Shown here: one piece after another, positions 23,301 through 35,509 of the stretch
How positions within the stretch are numbered: the stretch's first letter is position 1
How the letters are laid out: each line of letters opens with the position of its first letter
Made by a program: the position numbers and the translations under genes
The notes under the pieces: model-generated
Databases searched by the model: none
The model's input: the letters and a program-made list of their open reading frames with translations, nothing else
What the model was told of the DNA's origin: nothing
From: Cinclus cinclus
Taxonomy: Eukaryota; Chordata; Aves; Passeriformes; Cinclidae
Reading direction: 5' to 3'
Length of the DNA stretch: 64,000 bases
Assembly: GCF_963662255.1 (NCBI RefSeq)
Contig: NC_085050.1
Coordinates: 24,236,631 to 24,300,630 of the forward strand

Positions 23301-26300
23301 ATACTCAGTTTCTTTCAAACAGCCCTTTTAGAACTAGATCTTCTGTTTCCTTTAAATTCATTCTTCTGTTATTTTGAATATATTTATATAATATTAGTAG
23401 CACTTTAGCCCTCATCAAGGAAGATCAGCTCAAAAATAAATCTTTACTTTTGATACTCTAATGACTACTTGGAAGGAAAAATTTACCAGTAACTATGATA
23501 GACTGATGCAGGTATTTATACACTAAATATAAATACTTCCTATGGCAGAAATAATTTCTTCAATAGGAAGGTAAAAATATTGAAAGTCTAATATATTACT
23601 TCCTTTTTACTTGCCTATATTTGATATTCATGTGAATATTACTGTTCCTCAGCAAGGCTCCGAGGGAATTCTGACTTTCCAAAAGTTAGTGTCTCTGCAA
23701 ATGTACAGAATGAGAGGCAGAGAACTTTAGCTCTTTCATGGATAAAAATTAGTCTATCCTCTTTGTAGTCCTTCGTAACCACAAAATAGAGGCTGTGGCT
23801 TAATTTTTTCCCATAAAACAGACACATTATCCACCTTAAATGTTCAGTAGAAAAAAAAAATAGAAATAGGCTGGGTTCCAACAGCAACTTTTGTCATTGC
23901 TCTCTTCTTTCTTATGTAAAGTTACTGCAGTTTTTGTAGAACTCATATTCCGGGCCCATTTCTTTGGACAGATCATCTTTAGCTTCTCAGCTCTCTGGCT
24001 TGTTCTTCTGGTCTTCTCAAAAGCTTTTCCCTCTCACTGACCCAATTTGCTATCTTTATTTAGTGAGTAAAATTTGGTCTTCTCCACTTTCAGATCTCTG
24101 CAAGTATAGCTACTTCTTTGCGAAATTTCCTCATTTTCCCATGAAACTTCAAATGAAATCATTACTAAATAGACAGTTCCTAAATAGCTGTGTCCTGTGG
24201 CCACTGTGCATTCATGCTGGGCCTCTCTGCTTCCTCCTGCCTGGCTGCCTAGCTCACTTTCATTTTGTCCTGTATCTTCTCTGTCATGCTGCTGTGCAAT
24301 CATCAAGCTGCCTGTCTTGGCCCCCATCCCCATCACTATTGTACCACGGACTGCAGTGGGAGCAGCATAAGAACAGAAAGGAACAGGATCCTATGGGGAA
24401 CAGACTGAGGCAGCCACAGTGCACACTCTGGTGATTTCACTGCTCCTGGCACCCATGTGAGAGTGAGTAAAGCTTTCTGTTGTCCTGCCTCTGAAGGCTC
24501 TCTAAACACACTCTCAGCTCAAAGTTCCTTGGCAGAATAGCGTGTGTGACAGAAAGAACAATTGGATCATAGTCCGTGGCTACTCTGAGGCATGACAGTA
24601 ATAATACCAGCAATAAATAGCAGGAAACAGCAATAACCTTGCATCATCTGGCAATACAAATGCATACTGAAGCAAAAATAAATAAATGATTGCTGTGAGG
24701 AGACCCTTGCAGGCCCGTCTACACTACATATTCTGCTTCATTTTGTGTAAAGTACGTAAGCCAGCCTGACAGCCCTGACAGCAGAACTGTCAGAAGATTT
24801 AGGAGAATCATGTGACTTTCTTTCTCTGATCAAACTGAGAACTGACTTGTTTTGGGAAAATTTTAATGCGGTTTTGAATGTTGACAGAAGAAGGGCATGT
24901 TGGGGAGAAGCACATAGGTCATGAAAGCTATCTAATCTAATAAATACTATAATTCTTAATGGATTTTATCTTGGTGTTTATATTTTTTTTTTACACTGTT
25001 GTTTCTAGGCAGTTTCATACTCCTAGTTGATGTTTTCTATATGAATACATTAATTGCTTCTTAGCTTTCAGAGATCTGAAGGTTGGTGCTGGTAGCAAAA
25101 CTCGATGCTCCTATTTATAACAACTGTTTGATCAATAATGTATTGTAGATGTGCAGCCCACAGTACATTCTTGCACACATCCAAATGGAATTCCTTTCTC
25201 CTACACACGATCCACAGCAGCTCAGCTGCATAAAGCCCAGCACTACTCCATTCAGAGGCCAATTAAAACCTAGCTGTTTAATTTCAAGTCCACTAGAACC
25301 CTGCCAAAGATTAAGTCATTGCAGTTACTAGCATTTAAGTTGTAAATAAACAAGGCCTGAAGAGAAGAAAGGAAGTGGAATGCTATTTTTATTGCATTAA
25401 AGAATAATTTTGCTGGAGTTATAAAGACAATTGTGTTGTTTTCTTCAGAGCTGCTGAAGAAAATTCTCATTGGCTGTGGCTGAATATAACAAAATCATGT
25501 TGAAAAAAATATTTTAAAAGACTGAAGTGAAAGAAGAACTTAATTTCCTTTTACTTACTCCCACCTCATCAAGACTTCATTCTCTGAAGGAAAAATGTAG
25601 GTGAACTGATTCTGGTAGATTGAGTCTCTTTTATGACGTGAATGCAAACCGAACAGAATTAAATTCTGTCCATATTACCTTATCAAGTTCACTGGGCACA
25701 AGACAGAATAATTTCCAGAGTAATGCAACATAATATAGAACACAGACCTATTTAGACTTGATGTTATTATAAGAGAAAATGAAAATTAATACATTCTGTT
25801 CAACAAGTTCAACAATAATAATCATCTCTAGTCTTTAAATGTCTCAGCTTATAAGAATGGCTTAACTAGCCCTAAGCTGCATATATATTAATAAAAGTTC
25901 TTTCATTATATTAAAAAAAAAGCTTTTTCCTACCCTAACTAATAACATTGTTGCAAGGAATAACATGGCTTTATCATTACTTTGAGTTCTTAAATCAGTA
26001 TTAAGTCTTTCTGTAGATAATAATATGCAATTTCTTGAGCTGCATGCAAGAACTACTTGACAAAATTCTATGGCATTGGATACAAAAAAAGATGTTCCCA
26101 TCTCTTCTAGCTTTAATATCTAATAATATTAGCTTTCATGACATTATATTCATAAACAGCACAATCAACACACTATGTCAAATAATGTGAAAATGAAAGA
26201 GGTCATTTTAATTATTTCAGAACATAGGCAGAAAACAACATACTAAAGTGAACTTTTGTTATTGTTAATTTCTTAAGTGTTTTTTCAATTCAGTAAATTT

Positions 26301-26397
26301 TGTTATGTTAATTATTATACGCTATCTTGCGTGATTTCAATTTTCAGCCATTTCTTCAGAACTTCATATAATCTGTATTACTTGACAAATGGTGACT

Positions 26398-26454
26398 GAA
26401 TGGCCCATGGCCATTCTGCTTACTGAGATAATTCAGAAAATAATTATTTTCTGA
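26398..26454. repeat. Two adjacent inverted repeats
   Basis: GAATGGCC / GGCCATTC around a 3-base spacer (26398-26416) is followed by a perfect 22-base palindrome at 26433-26454 (TCAGAAAATAA and its complement). Confidence 0.92.
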
Positions 26455-28935
26455 TGATTTTGCGATATTTCAAAGATGATTCTCAGTTGTTAGATTTGTC
26501 TTATGAATTCAGAAAATTAGGTTGCCAAACCTACTCACCCTTCTCAGGAAAATCAATATATTAAGAAGAATTATCAATTATATTCCCCTTAGCATGTTTC
26601 TTTTAGAACCTTGAGTCACTCCATTTCGGTTACTAAAAACCCAAATTAAGTAATAAGGTAAATAGACTTCTTTCTATTACATGAAAGCAAAATTTTATTA
26701 CTAACATCAGTCTATAGACAGAAGACATAAATTAAAGTGTAATGCCTAGCTGTTAATCATAAGTCTATCATACTAAACTTTTATTCTTCTAAGATACATA
26801 AAATGTATGGTTTCATACATTCCCCTGTACAATTATGTAAATTTTTCCTTTGTTTTTAGTCTTGTTGTTTTCCTTAAAAGTCATTTTATATGCCTGAGTT
26901 TAACAGTAGAAATGATAGCTACATAGTGGTTTATAACTCTGCAACACTTTAGTTTATAAAGTGAAAGAACCTGACAAACTAACAATTCATCTGGGTCTTC
27001 TTGCCTTCTGAGCACATCTCTGATGCGTGTAGTGTTGTCTGTGGGATAACACCAAGTGATTGATGGCACTTTTTTCCTACCTAAATGCTGTGTTATAAGT
27101 GTTTAGAATAAAATTAGTTTTACTAATGGATTTTACTGGAGTATGAACATCGCTGGGGAGTGTGCTAACACAGTTTTTCAATGGTCCAATCCTACTCCAA
27201 CTGAAGCAATTTGAAAACATACATTAATTTTCAGAGGCACGTTTTGGCCACAAGAAATTCAGAAAGTCATACGGCATAAAGATAAATAATTCAGATTCCA
27301 GTATCTTTTATGCAAAATTTTTAAATGTTCAACCCTCAAGCATTGCAGCTGGTCCCAAATGCATTGATATATAAAAGTAGATTGGGCCCACCAAGATTAG
27401 ATTAAGACTAAGACGTAAAAAAGTCACACTGAGCATTACCTGATTCAGAAATTCTTGGTCATCAAAATGAGCATTTGAATTTCTTCAGGATTACTCAGAT
27501 AGAATAATGGACACAAAATTCTATCCAAACCAGTAGGAATCTCCAAGGGTTTTTTTTTCTGCATCATTGGTTTAATTGTAGTGGAAGATCACATTATGGT
27601 TTTATGCATCCATATGTACATTTGACATGTGTCTGAGAAGTTGGATGTTCATTACTTTGACCTTAAGTAAAATGGAAAAAATGCTTCCTTTTCTTTTAGG
27701 AACTTGATCCTCCATAGCACTGAGCACATTACAGAAATGTCAAGGGCTTTGAATTGCCATTAAAACCAGAAGCTTGAAAGGTTGAGTCATATAGGCTTTT
27801 ATTTTATAGCAATTAATAACCTGAGAAATTAAGTCACTAATATAATATACGTCTTAATTAGAAGCCACATCTTCAAGTTAATTACTTTTCTTAAAGCTAT
27901 CTTAAATTCATTTACTTTCCTTTGCATCTTGCTTTATATAGGTGCAGATTCTATGTAAGATTTACAATGGATTCACCTATTTTCTTGTTTGTTTATATGA
28001 AGCTTGATGAGAAGAAAGATGAACACTAAATGATCTATTTTTACTCTCTAGCTGAGTGGCAGAATTGTCACTTATACTGGGAGACTCATTACAGTGAATA
28101 CACCCCAGTGCTTTTAGGGATGTATTGAAGCTCCCCTTACCTTCTGTAAGTATTTTAAATGGCTAGCTTGTTTTAGTTTATCCCTTCACATCTTTTACAA
28201 TAATTTATGTTGTATTTTATATTATTGCATGTCAAATGAAAATTATGGACTAAGAAAAGAAACAAAAAGAAACCAAACTCAAAAAACTGAATGAAAAAGT
28301 CTTGCTATAAATACAAATTTCAGAGGAAGTCATTAACTAAAACAGATCTCTCAACACTTGAAAAAAAAGAAAAAAAGAGCAGCCAACCTCCTATTACCCT
28401 ATCCCCCACTGCAGTCTAATGAATTTACAAAATTAATTTATCTTTTTATACCTTGGATAGTTTTGTTTCCTTTTTTCACTAACTCGGTGCTGCATATCTA
28501 ACACTTTTAGCATACTTTAGCACACTTTCATTCATACCTTATATCACCTACCTAATTGTGGCTTTATCTATCTCCTGGGCAGATTACATAAACCAGTTTG
28601 CACACACACACTTTGAGTATAATACTGTATCAGCTGTGCAAGTGGCCTACCAGAATATATGGTCATATTCCTCATGAACCCAATTCTTTGTATTTATTTG
28701 AAATAAGAGACACTGAACCAAACTTTCTCAGCTTTTAGACAGAGAAAGATCTGTGCACAGGCCTCTATTCTGCTGTCAAAGAATTCCAGCCCCTCTAGTG
28801 TATGTGAATTTTCCCCAGACTCAATAAGCCTCTTTCCTGCCCTTCTGACTTGCCTGGATAAATGCTTTCATCCACTTAGTGCTGATTATTTCATCCAATT
28901 GCATGCTGTCTCCAATAAGTCAAATCTCTGCTTCA

Positions 28936-29390
28936 CATAGCATCATAGAATGGTTTAGCCTGGAAGTACTTTCAAAATCCAACCCATGTGTGGTAAGCAG
29001 GGACACCTTGCACTATACCAAGTTGCTCAGAGCTCCTTCCAGCCTGGCCTTAAACATTTCCAGGGATGGGGCATCTACAACTTCTATGGGCAACCTGTTT
29101 TGGTGCCTTACTACACTCAGAGTAAAGAATTTTTTTCCTAATAAGTCTACTGTCTTTAATTTGAATCCATTCCCCTTTGTCCTATTCACTACACGCTCCT
29201 GTAAACAGTCCCTGTCCATCTTTCTTGTCAGCAAGGTTAAAATTAAGTTACCCTGGAGGCTTCTCTTCTCTGGACTGTACAATCCCAATTCTCTCAGCTT
29301 TTCCTGATAGGAGAGGAACTCCATCTGTCTAATCATCTTGGTAACCCTTCTCTGGACTTGCTTCATGGCTTGGCTCTTTCCACATAACAT
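28936..29390 (-). mobile_element. CR1 LINE 3' fragment carrying the ORF2 C-terminus
   Basis: Plus-strand start CATAGCATCATAGAATGG is the antisense CR1 3' end. On the minus strand, 29390-29013 encodes an open 125-residue frame with the CR1 ORF2 C-terminal signatures VQRRVTKMIR, YQEKLRELGLYSPEKRSLQG, RTKGNGFKL, RLPIEVVDAPSLEMFK and a natural stop after SNLV. This is the tail after the reverse transcriptase domain. The endonuclease and catalytic regions are missing, so it is dead. The plus-strand frame 28879-29307 is its antisense shadow. Confidence 0.95.
29013..29390 (-). pseudogene. Remnant of CR1 ORF2 (reverse transcriptase polyprotein), C-terminal 125 codons
   Basis: This is the longest frame in the window with a recognisable protein family. 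The leading residues (MLCGKSQAMK) may be partly chance. The family match begins near VQRR. There are no internal stops or frameshifts within the remnant, although RT and endonuclease domains are absent. It ends at the family's usual stop just before the 3' UTR. It has no independent function that can be inferred. Confidence 0.88.
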
Positions 29391-29844
29391 GGTCTTTCTG
29401 GGTTTTTATGGTCACAGCATGCCCCCTTTTTCTACAGGCATCCTCTTTCTCCCTCTCATCATTACATATGCCAGTGATTTGGTATTAGGGCCTGAGACAC
29501 TCTTGTCTATTGCAAGAAAACTGTCAAGAGACCCCCTCATAATCTCATAAATGTGAAAGGATCTTGGTCACCTCCTAGCCTAAGGTGTTTAGATGCCTCT
29601 CCCTTCCTGTTATCCTGCATCCTCAGGGCTCAGGAGAGCAAGTGCAACCTTTCCATTTGACAGAGAGGAAAGATGTGCATAGAAATCCCGGATGCAAAAG
29701 AGAACCTATCCCTTAATTTATTTATTTTTTTGCATTTTGCAAAAGGGAGTCAAGGTGCCTAAATCAGAGCCATGGATCCCACTTCTAGATGACAAATTAA
29801 CTTATCAATGTTTGGAAGTGTACTGCTATAGGATGTTACAGAAC

Positions 29845-29893
29845 TATATATATACGTATATATGAATTCACATATATATATATATATATATAT
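29845..29893. repeat. (TA)n microsatellite with GAATTCA interruption
   Basis: Alternating TA runs on both sides of an interior TATGAATTCACAT, with ACGT inside the left run. The tract is almost self-complementary and likely unstable. Confidence 0.93.
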
Positions 29894-32800
29894 GAATTGT
29901 TGAATGGGCTGTCTTAGAGAATAGATGTATGAGTGCCTATAAAATATAATGATCCTTTACTTTGGCCAAGGAATTCTACAGCTGCCAAGACTCAGCTGTG
30001 GGAGGAGGCATGAGGATGAGGATGCTGTGTTTCCTACACTGTTTCCTGAGGCACCTATTTCTAACCACATTCCAACACAGGGCATCAGACCGGATGACTT
30101 TAGCTGTGATCCTGTTGAGCTGTTCATACATAGTTTAGACTAAGATATATCTTGATTGAAGACACTCAAATGGCAGAATATATTAAAATGAAGTAAAAAT
30201 TACATATTTCTGAAAGGAAAATAGTCAACACTGGGATATTATCTTTTTGTCATAAATACCTATCCTGAAGCAGAGAGAACAATTAATAGCAATGATTTTT
30301 TTTTTTAATAACAAAGTTTCTTAAGGATTTAATATAATCTTTTCTATCTCAGTGAACTGTTCATTATAAAGGTTATTTTAGTTGCGTCAGAAATCTACAA
30401 TAATGGTCACTAAAGTTAAACATATTCATGTTTAACATTTACATGCTCGTTTGTGTAGTTCTGCACATTTTAACTAAAAATATTAAGCTATGTACTGTGG
30501 ATATTAAGGATTTACAAAATTTACCAAAAAAAGTACTCTTTAAAACATGGCTCTAAATTTTTTTGATAATATTAGGAATTCTGGAAGTACTCTGAGCCAC
30601 ATCTGTCCCATGAATCTTCCTAGAGCTGGTGGATTTTTGTTTCCTCTGATCTGTTGTATAGAAAACCAATAAAATAAATCTACTCTCACAGCCCTCCAAA
30701 GACAGTTAGTTCCATGACATTTTAATGGTTCTGGTTCACATCAGATTACTGTTGTTCTAATGTCAGAGCCGTTCTGAAAATGTGGGCATTCCCAGTAGCC
30801 ATGTATCTCATTGCTCACAAATGCTAGGTTGCTGATTTTAAAATAAATATGTTGTGGCGATTGTGATCAGGGATTGTTCTTTTGCTTGTTCACCTCTTGA
30901 GTCCCAAATTGCTAGATTTGTTCAAGCTAGTAAGAGAAATGGTGAAAAAAAAAAACCCAGATTCACAAAAATATGTGTTTCACCTTTCAAAAATCTATGT
31001 AGTGTAAAGTCCTCCCTGGGAAGATTTATAAAAAAAAAACTTTTGGCAGGGCAGACATGGACACACAGAGTTTAAGAGGCCTCTAGTAACTATTTAGCTG
31101 TCTAAAATAAAAGGTTACCTATGGTCAAGTAAGCCTTCACTGTGTGGCTGACTGCAGCCTTCTTCCAGGTCCCAAATAGATATTTTCCTTTATTTTTTCA
31201 GCAAGCAGGGGGCATGGCAGGGAGAATGTCCAAATGCATGGGTAGGCACATTGTGGTTATCCTAGAGGAGAAAGGCACAAAAAGAGTGAGAATTTGGTGG
31301 TCCTGGTATTAAAGAGTAGCAGTGTGAATGACTGAGGCATATGGCTGACCAAAATGTGAAGTACATATTTTTATATAAATAAAGAAACAATCAAAAAGAC
31401 ATATATATATAATTCAAATTCATTCTTCTGTGTCTTTCTTGGAGTAGCTCTAAACCAGGATTTTCAATAGAGAGGCCTTCTAATCTCTGCAGAGGGTGTG
31501 CAAAAGTGTCCCCAGATGACAAGGCATTTTCCCAAAGAGATTCACTGATAGCATGTCATGAGCAGCCAAAGCCCAAAACTGTCCTTCAAAGCAGGTCTCA
31601 ACATATTTCCTTCTGGAAATCCTCTATCTTACCCATGGAAGGGGCTGGCCAATTAACAAGATTATTTATTCCTCAGAATATTTTATCCCCCACACTGTGG
31701 GTTAAAAAAAGCATACAGCTGCTTCCAAGTTTCTCTTGACTCAAACTGATCATCATTACCTGCTCCTTTATTTCCAAGGAAAGACTTTGGGAATAGGTAA
31801 TAAAGGTAGTCTAACTTCAACCAAAACATTCCTCTACTGAAAATCTGTCAACCCTTGTACATCTCTGCCAGTATCTTCATCAGTATTGATATCTCAGGTG
31901 CAGAGGAGCAGAAGAATAACAGCATATCATTTCTGCATGTCAGCTTCTTCAAGTGTAATCAGAAAGGTTTTTCTCTCAGTTCAGAGCAGATGAACATTCA
32001 GAAAATGCCACAGGTGAGAATGCATCCTCTTGCCCTTCCTCTGTTTGGACCTTTCTAAGGGAGCCAGGCTTGCTCTCTGTTGCTCACTTGGGCAGAGCAC
32101 AAAGGCCAGTGGCAGTCTGCCAGTTGTTCTGCATCCCTACCACAATATCATTTCTACACTGCATCCCATGCCTTGAGCAATCCTTCCAGCTGGAAGCACT
32201 CCTGATGCAAACAGGCCAGCATCTCAGTATGAGTGACAGCGAGTGCACTCCAATGGCTACCTGCAAGTTAATGGAATCCAGTCCTTCCACTGGCTCCTAA
32301 AGTGTCTCCCATGAAAAATACCTTTCTTCTTGGGGACCAAGAGCAGCACCTGGTGCGTTGGCACTGATCTGGGTGACTTTGCCTGTGGTCATCCCCTCTA
32401 GGCCTTGGAAACCCTTCTCTTTCTTTAGACCATCTTTTCGTGTCCTCAAGTTCTTCATGAATCTTAGTTTTGGATGGTTGCAGCCTGTTTTCCTAAATGT
32501 TATGTGGTCAAAGCATTTGCTTTAAAAAAGTATTTAAGCAATACATTACATTCTGCACCAGGGAACTCAAGGCTCTTGGAAGTGATTTAGCTTCTCTTAC
32601 CACTTCTGAAGATATAGATAATAATAAATAAAAACATAGCTATCAGGGTGAATTCAAGAGAAAATGAAAACCATTCAGAAATTTATATATTGTACATTTC
32701 AAATGTTTTTGCAGAAGGTATAAAAAGAAAATATAGTGTCAGATGTAGCTCTGCTGTTGTCTTGTGAGAGAAAAAGTGCATGTATATGTGCATGATGAAG

Positions 32801-34124
32801 AGGGAGTTGGGAAGATAGGGAAAAGGCATATTTCTGCTAACCACATTCTAAACTCAGAAGTAAGAAAACTCCCATTTAAAAAAGATTTTCTTTTCAAAAT
32901 TTCAAAACTTCAGGCCTAATGAGCATTTATTAAAAAATGCAAATTAAAAAAATAGTTAATGAACCAGATGTGACACCAACCTTAGGAAAAGTAGTATGCA
33001 TACAGCTAAGACTAGCAAAGGTGTTTATATATTTTTTTTTTCAAATGCAAGGTGTAACTTAAAATTGCTAGCTTTACTGATGTTAAATTTTCAATAGCTT
33101 TCTTCCAATAAAACCACTTTGATAGATAATGCAGTAGGTGAGTTCTGTGGTATGTTCTTAACAGGCTTCTGGAACAGAAAGTTAAGCTTGCATTTTAAAA
33201 ATATTTTGAGTTTATTTTATTTTATTATTTATTTACCTTATACTTGTTTTATTAACGTCTACATCGAGAAGTGAATTGACTGCAGTCAAGTTTTTATGCA
33301 GAAACAAAGAAAGTTTTTACAAAGGTGAAGAAAGACAGGCTTTTATGCAAACCTCAATTTTCTTGCAATATTATTGTTTCATTATTCAATTTCTTTCCCT
33401 TTCTTTCTTTGGATAAGAGTTAGGTACTGTACTAAATAGACCAAAGAATTAATACCAGCAAAATATGCAACCAAATGCTTCACTAAAGGTCTTTCACAAA
33501 TAAATCCTTGATGCTAAGATAAAATGTCCATATTAGAAAAATTATACTTGAAAAAATATTATGTTCTAGAACTCAACAGCTGTTCAAACTGAGAACTATC
33601 TATATGAAAATTAAATAATAATAATAGTTAATACAATATTATAGACAAAATAATCTAGAATAAGATCAGCCTTATACCTTTAAGGAAGTAAGTTGCATCT
33701 TGTTTTATATACTTTAATTTTAGTGTCTTCATTTTTCTTTCCCTTAACAGCATTACCTAAAATATCCTATTTTGAATTATTTTCTCTGACTTTAAACTTG
33801 AATAGGTGAAGTTTTTCTTCCACTGACAGATCATGAAACTGTAACTTTTTTGCTGTTGGCTTATGAGCAGCTCATTTTGCTCACATATCCATGCTGAAAC
33901 CATTATAGATTGACTTCATAAAACCAGGAACATAGACATTTTCTAGCTTTGGCTCAAAAGCAGGCAAGTTTACATCAGAAGAAGTTCAAAGCATTAAGAA
34001 TGACACATCTAATGTGTTTATTTCTTTTTTCTTCCTTTTTTTTTTTTGTAATGCTCTTTCAGGTTAAGAAAAGAGAGGCTTTCACCTGCAGTACTTTCTT
34101 AAGATGAATTTTCCTAATGCACTG

Positions 34125-34170
34125 TAGGCTCCCGATAAGTAAGGATTTAGGCTCCAGATAAGTAAGGACT
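34125..34170. repeat. Tandem duplication, 2 x 23 bp
   Basis: TAGGCTCC followed by CGATAAGTAAGGATT (34125-34147) and by AGATAAGTAAGGACT (34148-34170). Two mismatches separate the copies. Confidence 0.93.
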
Positions 34171-34207
34171 TTATTGTAATCTTATATAAAGTGGCTCCCT
34201 AGGGAAA

Positions 34208-34243
34208 AGGAAAAAAAAAAAAGAAAGAAAGAAAAAAAAAAGA
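34208..34243. repeat. Poly-A / (GAAA)n tract
   Basis: GGAAAAAAAAAAAAGAAAG followed by further AAAG units and an A run. Simple low-complexity sequence. Confidence 0.85.
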
Positions 34244-35480
34244 ACACATGAAGTTTTTAAGCCTTGCAGAAACACTTGAGTTTTAAATGTACAGTAATGT
34301 AATTTAAACAACTTTTGGACATCCTAGACAAATGGTTTCTGGAAGGTTGGGGAGAAACTCTTCTGGCAAAACACACAACACCCAGGTCTGTACATTTTTT
34401 TTCTACAGAATTCCTGCCAGTTTGGGCTGCATTATTTAGGCAGTAGAATTTATTTTACTGTGTCTTAAAAATCATTCTATTGTTTACTTTCAGTTTAATT
34501 ATTTTCCAATATTAAAAAAAACCCACTTCATAATTTTTGCCAGAACAATATAAAAATTGCTATTTTGAATCTGAATGCATTTGAGTATCTGATGTAGGAA
34601 ATTGCTGACAACAGGGCAAACGTTCATCATAATCAGTAGGATGCTTGAAGTCAAGTTTTTCTTATATCATGACAGGTGAACAATTTTAGATAAAAATCCG
34701 TAGAGCCAGCTGTGGTAAAATACATATTCTTGTGCATCTCTCAGAAATAACAGATTACAACAGGATGCTTCTTATGAAATAGCATTGGTCTTTGGACAGG
34801 AAAAGAAGGCTTGGACAGAAGATAAAGAATTTCAAAAAGTTGAAAACAAAAAGACCTCCATTCTTGAAGATGCCCAGTTTCAGTAACTGACTTTTCAAAT
34901 CATGAGTAAATGGAAATCAGTAGAGTTCAGGAGCCCCTGGTTGCAGTCTCAGCTGTGAAGAGCCACCTAATTTTCCATCTAACTGGAGTTACCAGTACCA
35001 AGCAGACCCACCGTACTAAGGATTCCATTATATTGATTTCAGAGTATTCTGAGTCCTGCAGAAAAATGAGAGCTCAAATACTGTCATATCAAATCAGGAT
35101 GCCTGTTTCTATCTGCCTTAGTATAAAGAGAATTAATACAGAGAGAAACTCAGCTTTGTGTGGGAAGTTATCTTCAAAAAAATAGATCATTCCCATCTAA
35201 AGCTATGGTTGTTTCGCCAGTACTTGTTATCTAAAATGGCAAAGTCTTATTAGAAGGCAAAGATCTGATATAAAATATAGTAAGGTTGCTGTGCTTGTGC
35301 CCGCTATTTTCAATCGGCTGCAAAAAACCAAAACAAATTAACTTAGAAAGTATTTGGCAAAATTTGTAATTTGAAAGGGACAGATCATTAATCTTGGGTT
35401 CTCTGAGTCATATGATACCTTAAGGTCAGATTTTATTCCTAAAGGTCTTAGCTTGAAATTGTAGTCTGTAGTCTACAGTT

Positions 35481-35509
35481 TGTTTTTTGGTTTTTTTTTT
35501 TTTTTTTGG
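35481..35509. repeat. Poly-T/G tract
   Basis: TTTGTTTTTTGG followed by an almost pure T run ending in GG. Low complexity, no LINE tail recognised beside it. Confidence 0.8.

Larger units (their letters stand above)
11005..28935. other. Long gene desert; possible conserved non-coding blocks
   Basis: About 18 kb without a convincing exon apart from the weak candidate at 16046. It carries few repeats, only short microsatellites such as (TTTG)n near 18838-18855. Blocks at about 22100-22320 and 25030-25330 have balanced, non-repetitive, ATTA-containing sequence of the kind often seen in developmental enhancers, but only comparison with other genomes could show that. Confidence 0.5.

Noticed and set aside
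23964..24434. 156-codon plus-strand frame, Cys/Leu/Phe-rich
   Set aside because: Starts at a TTG, has no recognised domain, and its composition follows pyrimidine-rich DNA. No splice-site pair or family match.
28879..29307. 142-codon plus-strand frame
   Set aside because: Antisense shadow of the CR1 ORF2 remnant on the minus strand.
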